Positions 13,911 to 18,755 of a stretch of 18,755 nt of DNA are shown piece after piece. The translations under genes were made by a program, and so were the position numbers. The stretch lies in the NCBI GenBank assembly GCA_040757055.1, contig JBFLXY010000021.1, positions 1-18,755 of the forward strand, given 5' to 3'. The stretch's first letter is position 1. The number at the start of each line of letters is the position of its first letter. Under the pieces are notes generated by a model. The model saw only the letters and a program-made list of their open reading frames with translations. It was not told the DNA's origin and searched no databases. The DNA is from JAJZRJ01 sp040757055 (GTDB taxonomy: Bacteria > Desulfobacterota > Desulfobulbia > Desulfobulbales > Desulfurivibrionaceae).

Positions 13911-15296
13911 TTATTTCGCCTTCCCGGTCGGACCGCCGAAGACATTGATCCCCTTGAGCAGGGTGAGCGCGGCCTGGAGCTGTTCATCGTCCTTGCTCTC
14001 ATCCGACGGTTTTTTCGCCTTGCCCTTGTCGTCCTTCGGTTTGCTCTCTTCCGGGGCCGGCACCTCCTTTCGGGGCTCCTCTTCCTTCTCGTCCATCTGG
14101 CCGTTGGGGATGTGGTGCTTGAGGTCTTTTTCGCGCAGGAATTTCCGCTGCTGGGGACTCTGTTCCCCGAGTGCGTCCTCATCGCTCTCCCGGTTCTGCA
14201 CCACCACGTCGGGGGTGATGCCCTTGGCCTGGATCGATTCGCCGCTCGGGGTGTAGTAGCGGGCCGTGGTGAGCCGGAGGCCGGAACCGTCGTTCATCGG
14301 GATGATGGTCTGCACCGAGCCTTTGCCAAAGGTCTGGGTGCCGAGGATGATGGCCCGCTTGTGGTCCTTGAGGGCGCCAGCCACGATCTCCGAGGCGCTG
14401 GCGCTGCCTTCGTTGACCAGGACGACGATGGGGAATGTGTAGACATCCTGGTCGGCTTCGGCCTCAAAGACCATGTTCTGATCCTTGATGCGCCCCCTGG
14501 TGGAGACGATGACGCCTTTGTCGATGAAGACGTCGGCGAGCCGCACCGCCTGATCGAGCAGGCCGCCGGGATTGTTGCGCAGGTCGATGACCAGTCCCCT
14601 GATCGCCCCTTCCTTTTCAAGATCCTTCAGCGCCTTCTGGAAGTCGCGGGTGGTCTTGGCCTGGAACTGCACCACCCGGAGGTAGCCGTAGCCGGGCTCC
14701 AGCAGCTTCGACCTGACGCTGATGATGGGGATGACGTCGCGGACAATGGTGACGTCCCTGAGGTCGCCCCACCCCTCGCGGTGGATGGAGATGGTGACCT
14801 TGCTCCCCTTGGGGCCGCGCAGTTTTTTCACTGCCTCGTTGATGGAGAGGTCCTTGGTCGGTTCGCCGTCGATCTTGATGATCTTGTCTCCCGCCTTGAG
14901 TCCCTTGTGGAAGGCCGGGGTGCCCTCGATGGGAGAGATGACGGTGAGGATGCCGTCGCGCATGGAGATCTCGATGCCGATACCGGAAAAGCTGCCCTTG
15001 GTCTCAACCTGGAGTTCCTTGTATTCATCGGGCTTCAGGTAGGAGGAGTGGGGGTCAAGGGTGTTGAGCATACCCTTGATGGCGCCCTGGATCACCTCGT
15101 CGAGCTTGACCTCTTCCACATAGTTTTCCTGCATCAGGCTCAGGACGTTGGAGAAGGTCTCCAGGCTGCGGTAGGCGTCCTGGGTCTTGGCGGAGACACG
15201 CGAAGGCTGCTCCCACACGGTCATGACGAGGAAGACCCCCAGCAGGGCAAGGGGGATGGTCAGTCGTTTCAGCAGGTTTTTTTTCTTTTCGGTCAT
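13911..15296 (-). CDS. ctpA: S41 family C-terminal (tail-specific) processing protease
   Basis: The 461-residue periplasmic protease is anchored by an uncleaved or cleaved N-terminal segment (11-28). A PDZ domain covers about 100-180 (SGIGIEISMRDGILTVISPI, KAGDKIIKIDG). The serine-lysine dyad is S300 in NEGSASASE and K325 in FGKGSVQ, 25 residues apart as in Prc/CtpA, with Q329 four residues on. SGESIQAKGITPD is typical of CtpA. The last ~90 residues form a charged Lys/Glu/Pro-rich linker and a short helix (QLQAALTLLKGI). CtpA proteases often regulate cell-wall hydrolases, and the neighbour here is an EnvC-type activator. No clear SD precedes the ATG. Confidence 0.95.
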   Translation of the reverse strand: MTEKKKNLLKRLTIPLALLGVFLVMTVWEQPSRVSAKTQDAYRSLETFSNVLSLMQENYVEEVKLDEVIQGAIKGMLNTLDPHSSYLKPDEYKELQVETKGSFSGIGIEISMRDGILTVISPIEGTPAFHKGLKAGDKIIKIDGEPTKDLSINEAVKKLRGPKGSKVTISIHREGWGDLRDVTIVRDVIPIISVRSKLLEPGYGYLRVVQFQAKTTRDFQKALKDLEKEGAIRGLVIDLRNNPGGLLDQAVRLADVFIDKGVIVSTRGRIKDQNMVFEAEADQDVYTFPIVVLVNEGSASASEIVAGALKDHKRAIILGTQTFGKGSVQTIIPMNDGSGLRLTTARYYTPSGESIQAKGITPDVVVQNRESDEDALGEQSPQQRKFLREKDLKHHIPNGQMDEKEEEPRKEVPAPEESKPKDDKGKAKKPSDESKDDEQLQAALTLLKGINVFGGPTGKAK

Positions 15297-15347
15297 AACG
15301 GATGATCCGCGCCGTTTGCGGCGAAAGGGTGAGGGGAACGCGTACGC

Positions 15348-15364
15348 ATCAGGCTCGGCCTGAT
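15348..15364 (-). promoter_or_regulatory. Perfect palindrome in the ctpA leader
   Basis: ATCAGGC and GCCTGAT flank a 3-bp centre. It lies about +13 to +29 from the predicted ctpA transcription start and lacks a T run, so it looks more like an operator or a leader hairpin than a terminator. Confidence 0.4.
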
Positions 15365-15383
15365 ATTATCTCATGATTGCGTT

Positions 15384-15412
15384 ATGATAGCACGTTGTCA
15401 GGCTGCCGACAA
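15384..15412 (-). promoter_or_regulatory. Promoter of ctpA
   Basis: On the minus strand TTGTCG (15407-15412), a 17-bp spacer and TATCAT (15384-15389) give a good sigma-70-like promoter in the 146-bp gap after envC. The predicted leader is about 80 nt. No terminator separates envC from it, so read-through from ftsEX-envC could also reach ctpA. Confidence 0.6.
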
Positions 15413-15442
15413 TGGTTTTCCCGGGGCTGGCGCTCGGGGAAG

Positions 15443-16702
15443 CTAGCGGCGGCCGGCGGTGATTTTGAGCTTGGCGTTGTTCACCCAGTGGAGCGGGTTT
15501 TCGGGGGTGGTGCCCCGGCGGATCTCGAAGTGCAGACCTTCGCCGACGAGCCCCTCCTGGTCGCTCATGGTGGCCACCACCTCGCCGCGGCTTACCAGGT
15601 CCCCCTCCTTCTTGTGGAGTTCTCCCAGTCGCGACATCAGGCTGAAGTAGTGATCGCCGTGGTCGATGATGACGATGGCGCCGTAACCGCGCAGGGTGCC
15701 GGCATAGACCACCTTGCCGCCATGGATGGCCCGGACCTGGGCGCCGGGCTCGGTCCTGATGTCGATGCCGTTCTGCACGGTGGTGATGCCGAACTTGCCC
15801 TTGCTGCTGGCGCCGAACTGGGTGGTGACCGTGCCCGAGACCGGCGGGTCGAACCGGCCCTTACCGGCGGCAAAAGAGGAGCCGGCAGGCGGGGGCGCCT
15901 TTTTCCCGGCGGTTGGGGAATCCCGGGGGGGGGCGCTTTTTTTGCGTTCCGTTGCCTCCCGTTTCAGCTTCTCCATGGTGACGTTGAGTTGCTGGGACGC
16001 CTCCTCGATCTCCTCCAGCGCCCTCTGGTAGAGCTTCTTTTCGGTCTTGACCCGGTTGAGCAGTCCGGCGCGCCGGGCGCGGGTTTCAGCCAGATTCTGT
16101 TCCTGCTCCTTGACCCCGGCGATGGTGGCGACCAGTTCCTTTTTCCCCTCTTCCAGGGCGTCCTGGGCCGCGGCCAGCTGGCTGATCCTGGCGCGGTATT
16201 CGCTGAACGCCTCCTGGTCGTGCCGGATGAGGCGGCGGAAGTATTCGTCGAAGTTGAGCAGGTCCGGCAGCGACTCCCGGGCGAAAAGAATGTTGAACAC
16301 CCCGGTCGGTCCCAGGCGATAAAAGGCGGCGAGTCGCTGCTGGACATGGAAGCGGCTGCCCTCCTTGGCGGCTCTGGCGATTTCCAGTTCCGCCTGTTTC
16401 TCGGCGATCAGCTGTTCGTGGCGCCCCAGGTCGGCCTGCATGCTCCGGAGGCGAGCGCGCTCCTGACGGAGCTTGGCCTCCAGGGATTCCATCTCGGCGA
16501 GCAGGCTTTCCTCCTTCCGCCGCGTTTCCTGGACCCGGGCGCGCTGTCCGGTCAGCCCCTGCTGGAGACGTTCCATGCGCTTTTGCTGTTCGGACAGCCG
16601 ACGTTCGATGGCGGTCGATTCGGCATCCGCCGCCGGCGCCGGCAGAGGCGCCGTCAGCAGCAGGCAGCAGAGGGTGATGGCGAGGGCAGAGCGTTTTTTC
16701 AC
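15443..16702 (-). CDS. envC: EnvC-type murein hydrolase activator, degenerate LytM/M23
   Basis: The 419-residue periplasmic protein has a signal peptide (1 to about 25), two long coiled-coil regions (about 30-115 and 160-255), a Pro/Lys/Ser linker (255-285) and a C-terminal LytM domain (about 300-412). In active M23 enzymes zinc is held by H-x3-D and H-x-H; here the first His is Q310 (QNGID), D314 is kept, the YAHLS-type His is L355 and only H391 of H-x-H remains. It is therefore expected to be non-catalytic and to activate amidases under FtsEX control. The start is GTG, 5 bp after the ftsX stop and without an SD, so translation is probably coupled. The symbol rests on domain layout and context. 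Confidence 0.88.
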   Translation of the reverse strand: MKKRSALAITLCCLLLTAPLPAPAADAESTAIERRLSEQQKRMERLQQGLTGQRARVQETRRKEESLLAEMESLEAKLRQERARLRSMQADLGRHEQLIAEKQAELEIARAAKEGSRFHVQQRLAAFYRLGPTGVFNILFARESLPDLLNFDEYFRRLIRHDQEAFSEYRARISQLAAAQDALEEGKKELVATIAGVKEQEQNLAETRARRAGLLNRVKTEKKLYQRALEEIEEASQQLNVTMEKLKREATERKKSAPPRDSPTAGKKAPPPAGSSFAAGKGRFDPPVSGTVTTQFGASSKGKFGITTVQNGIDIRTEPGAQVRAIHGGKVVYAGTLRGYGAIVIIDHGDHYFSLMSRLGELHKKEGDLVSRGEVVATMSDQEGLVGEGLHFEIRRGTTPENPLHWVNNAKLKITAGRR

Positions 16703-16707
16703 GGGGG

Positions 16708-17595
16708 CTAGACGCGGAGGAATTTGCGGATGGAGACGATGGTGCCGCCGGCACAGAGCAGGACGGCCACCCCCAGAATGGTGCCCATCAGCATCGGTGA
16801 GAAGAAGCGGAAGTCGAAGAGGTTGAGTATGCCGGGGCCGGTGAATTTCCGCGCGGTCCAGTTATAGAGGAAATAGAGGGCGGCGAGTCCCAGGCCCGAG
16901 CCGAGCAGGCCTTGAAGCATGCCCTCGATGAGCAGCGGGCCGCGAATATAGAAGCTGCTGGCGCCCAATAGCCGGAGGATTTCCAGTTCCTCCTGGCGGG
17001 CGATGACGGTGAGGCGGATGGTGTAGGAGACGATGAAGGTCATGCTGAGGATGAGCAAAGCCCCGCTCATGAGGACGATGATCTGCAGGAGGCTGGTGAA
17101 GTAGCTGAAGCGTTCCAGCCAGGCGTGGCCGTACTGCACCTTGGCCGCACCGGGCAACGTGCGGAGGTAGCGGGCGAACTCCTCGACGCGGGCGAGGCTT
17201 TTCAGGTTTTTTTGCGGCACCACCTCGATGGATGGCGGCAGGAAGCCGGGGCCGAGGTCGGCCAGCACGTCGCGGTCGTTGCCGAGCTGCCTGGCCAGCC
17301 GGTTGTATGCCTCCTGCTGCGAGACAAAGGTGATTTTGTCCACCGCGCTGAATTCGCGGATCCGGCGTTCGATCTGCGGCCGCAGTTCGGGCACCGGTTC
17401 GTTGTCGAGGTAGACGATGAGGCGGATGTCGTCGCCGAGCCGGTCGCTGGCGCGGAGCATGTTCATGTAGACCAGAAAGAAAAAGGAGAAAATCAGCACC
17501 GACAGCACCACGGTGAGGAGGGTCATGAGCTGGGTGCCCCAGGTCTGCCGGTAGTTGCGGCCGGTCTGGCGGAGGATCATGGCAAGAACCTTCAT
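16708..17595 (-). CDS. ftsX: Cell division protein FtsX
   Basis: The 295-residue membrane subunit of FtsEX has the expected layout: helix 1 (about 24-45), a periplasmic loop (50-165) that would recruit EnvC coiled coils, then three helices (about 170-193, 220-247 and 268-290). The RQEELEILRLLGASSFYIRGP segment is the conserved cytoplasmic loop that engages FtsE. It overlaps ftsE by ATGA. The length is normal. Confidence 0.95.
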   Translation of the reverse strand: MKVLAMILRQTGRNYRQTWGTQLMTLLTVVLSVLIFSFFFLVYMNMLRASDRLGDDIRLIVYLDNEPVPELRPQIERRIREFSAVDKITFVSQQEAYNRLARQLGNDRDVLADLGPGFLPPSIEVVPQKNLKSLARVEEFARYLRTLPGAAKVQYGHAWLERFSYFTSLLQIIVLMSGALLILSMTFIVSYTIRLTVIARQEELEILRLLGASSFYIRGPLLIEGMLQGLLGSGLGLAALYFLYNWTARKFTGPGILNLFDFRFFSPMLMGTILGVAVLLCAGGTIVSIRKFLRV

Positions 17596-18464
17596 CGGGA
17601 TGCTTCCTCCTTCGCGCGTGCTGCGCCCGGTTCCCCGTTTTCGTCCGTCAGGTCGAAATCATCGTCGGGATCGGCGTCGAAGTCCGGGAGAGGCGCTTCG
17701 TCGTCTGGCAAGTCTTCGGCGGCAAGGGCGAGGGGTGGCTCCCCGAGGGGAGGGAACGCCTCGTCCACCAGCCTTTCCGCCGCCGGCTCGATCAGGGTGC
17801 CGTGCACCAGCCGCAGCACCCGGTGGCTGGTGTCGCGGTAGATCGACTCGTCATGGGTGGCCACCACGATGGTGGAGCCCTCGGCGTTGAGGATATTGAA
17901 GAGCGTCACCACCCGGGCCGAGGCCGCCGCGTCGAGGTTGCCGGTGGGCTCGTCCGCCAGCAGCAGGGGCGGCCTGTTGGCGGCGGCCCGGGCCAGCGCC
18001 ACCCTCTGCTGCTCGCCGCGGGAAAGTTTGCCCACCAGCTTGTCCCTTTTTTCGGCAATGCCGAGGATCTCCAACAGCTCTTCGACGCGGCGCCGGATCG
18101 CCGGCCGGCCATGGTAGGCGACCTCCATGGCCATGGCGATGTTTTCGAGGGCGGTCTGTTTCGGCAGCAGCCGGAAATCCTGGTAGGCGACGCCGATTTT
18201 TTGACGCATCTTCTGGATGCCGGAGGGACGCACCCGGGAAAGGTCGCGGCCGGCCACCTCCACCACCCCCGAGGTGGGGGACTCGATGTGGCACATCAGC
18301 TTGAGCATGGTGGTCTTGCCGGCCCCGCTCATGCCGGTCAGAAAGAGCATCTCGCCGCGCAGCACCGAGAGCGAGACGTCCTGCAGGGCCACCACGTCGG
18401 GCGGGTAGACTTTGGTCACCTTGATGAGTTCCACAACCGATCGGCCCGGCGTCTCTGTGATCAC
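17592..18464 (-). CDS. ftsE: Cell division ATP-binding protein FtsE with acidic C-terminal tail
   Basis: The 290-residue ABC ATPase has Walker A GMSGAGKTT (44-52), Q loop YQDFRLLP (94-101), signature LSRGEQQRV (147-155), Walker B LLLADEPTGNLD (167-178) and H204 (VVATHDES). It drives FtsX conformational changes that switch on EnvC and septal hydrolysis. Two oddities: the signature is LSRGE rather than LSGGE, and residues ~227-290 extend past the usual end (E. coli FtsE is 222 aa) as a low-complexity Asp/Glu/Pro/Ala tail (PDDEAPLPDFDADPDDDFD). The start is GTG (18462-18464) with AAGGAG 7 nt upstream. Confidence 0.95.
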   Translation of the reverse strand: MITETPGRSVVELIKVTKVYPPDVVALQDVSLSVLRGEMLFLTGMSGAGKTTMLKLMCHIESPTSGVVEVAGRDLSRVRPSGIQKMRQKIGVAYQDFRLLPKQTALENIAMAMEVAYHGRPAIRRRVEELLEILGIAEKRDKLVGKLSRGEQQRVALARAAANRPPLLLADEPTGNLDAAASARVVTLFNILNAEGSTIVVATHDESIYRDTSHRVLRLVHGTLIEPAAERLVDEAFPPLGEPPLALAAEDLPDDEAPLPDFDADPDDDFDLTDENGEPGAARAKEEASR

Positions 18465-18662
18465 AGCGGTTCTCCTTGCTGGAACATGGCGGAATCCCTT
18501 GACTCCTTTCCCTTTTTAACGAGCAACAGATGAATAATACAGAAAAAAAGTTTCCTGATGAAAAAAAATTGACACTATTTTCCGGGCTGATGTATACCAG
18601 ATAGCATAACAGCCGAAATTCATTCAAAGAAAATCGTGCGTGCGCGCAGACCATGAGGCCCC
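18465..18662. other. Divergent control region upstream of ftsE
   Basis: This 198-bp AT-rich region separates ftsE (minus) from the next rightward gene. On the minus side TATTAT (18534-18539) is a candidate ftsE -10, but no good -35 sits 16-18 bp away. On the plus side there is a clearer promoter, listed separately. A-tracts (18543-18549 and 18561-18568) suggest bent DNA. No coding signal is seen. Confidence 0.5.
18569..18598 (+). promoter_or_regulatory. Promoter for the gene leaving the window on the right
   Basis: A perfect TTGACA (18569-18574) is followed 18 bp later by TATACC (18593-18598), just downstream of an A-tract of the kind that acts as an UP element. The predicted start is about 18605, about 58 nt before the small ORF at 18663. 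Confidence 0.5.
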
Positions 18663-18746
18663 ATGTCCAAACGATCCCTCCTGACGATCGGTCCTTCCTC
18701 CGCCACCGTGGCAGAGCTTTTTAAAAAGATTGGGAAAGGGTCATGA
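18663..18746 (+). CDS. Possible 27-codon small ORF or leader peptide
   Basis: ATG at 18663 has GAGG (18655-18658) 4 nt upstream and opens a 27-residue frame, MSKRSLLTIGPSSATVAELF then KKIGKGS, ending in TGA that overlaps an ATG as ATGA. The predicted peptide is basic with a short helix near its end. I do not recognise it. It could be a leader peptide, a translationally coupled small gene, or chance; an overlapping 23-codon frame starts at 18653. Confidence 0.3.
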   Translation: MSKRSLLTIGPSSATVAELFKKIGKGS

Positions 18747-18755
18747 CTAGAACAG
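18743..18755 (+). CDS. Probable start of the next gene, cut by the window
   Basis: ATGACTAGAACAG runs to the window edge in an open frame (MTRT...). It is preceded by AAAGGG as SD and overlaps the small ORF stop. Only four codons are visible, so nothing can be said of its product. Confidence 0.3.

Noticed and set aside
14112..15305. A 397-codon open frame antisense to ctpA
   Set aside because: The opposite strand encodes a complete S41 protease with catalytic Ser and Lys; the antisense product matches no family and has no SD.
15377..16711. A 444-codon open frame antisense to envC
   Set aside because: High GC leaves long open frames opposite real genes. The envC product has a signal peptide, coiled coils and LytM domain, while the antisense product is a Gly/Leu/Gln-rich string without recognisable domains.

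Overview
The window is a GC-rich bacterial chromosome segment, mostly housekeeping and carrying no visible mobile DNA, tRNA or CRISPR array. A 5S rRNA 3' end opens it. The gene content is Gram-negative: EnvC-type activator, FtsEX, a tail-specific protease, a PomAB-like stator, a split class I fumarase and a RuvABC/YebC cluster. Protein flavour and gene order suggest the Desulfobacterota (Desulfobulbales or Desulfuromonadia-like). That placement is inference from style, not from a search.

Layout. (1) 1-3423: end of an rRNA operon, then minus-strand genes: an HPP-family membrane protein with an FNR/CRP-type palindrome at the class II position of its promoter; a small heat-shock protein; a metal-resistance pair made of a CadC/SmtB-like repressor with a 12-2-12 operator and an SO_0444-type efflux permease; and a small Ala/Pro-repeat lipoprotein with its own terminator. 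(2) 3424-3788: a gene-free stretch with several imperfect inverted repeats. (3) 3789-9308, plus strand: an orphan histidine kinase, rsmI, rlmE, yebC, ruvC, ruvA and ruvB. Here ruvC has no ATG, GTG or TTG start; the only well-placed initiation site is an ATA that overlaps the yebC stop. (4) 9324-13853, plus strand: panB behind a good sigma-70-like promoter, then motA, motB, a PilZ-like protein and the two fumarase subunits, closed by a strong hairpin built over the last stop codon. (5) 13911-18464, minus strand: a ctpA-type S41 protease with its own promoter, and the compact ftsE-ftsX-envC cell-division operon. (6) 18465-18755: a divergent control region with a sigma-70-like promoter pointing out of the window, a possible 27-codon ORF and the probable first codons of the next gene.

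How the genes work together. FtsEX is an ABC-type signal-transducing complex that controls EnvC, a degenerate LytM protein expected to switch on amidases for septal peptidoglycan splitting. CtpA next door trims periplasmic proteins. RuvABC resolves Holliday junctions. RsmI and RlmE methylate rRNA. MotAB plus the PilZ-like protein power and possibly brake flagella. The CadC-like sensor and permease protect against Cd/Zn/Pb/Cu-type ions.

I see no clearly new multigene system. The points most worth following are the ruvC start codon, the HPP operator/promoter geometry, the metal-sensor operator with two complete sensor sites, the stator-PilZ-fumarase operon, and the FtsE acidic tail.
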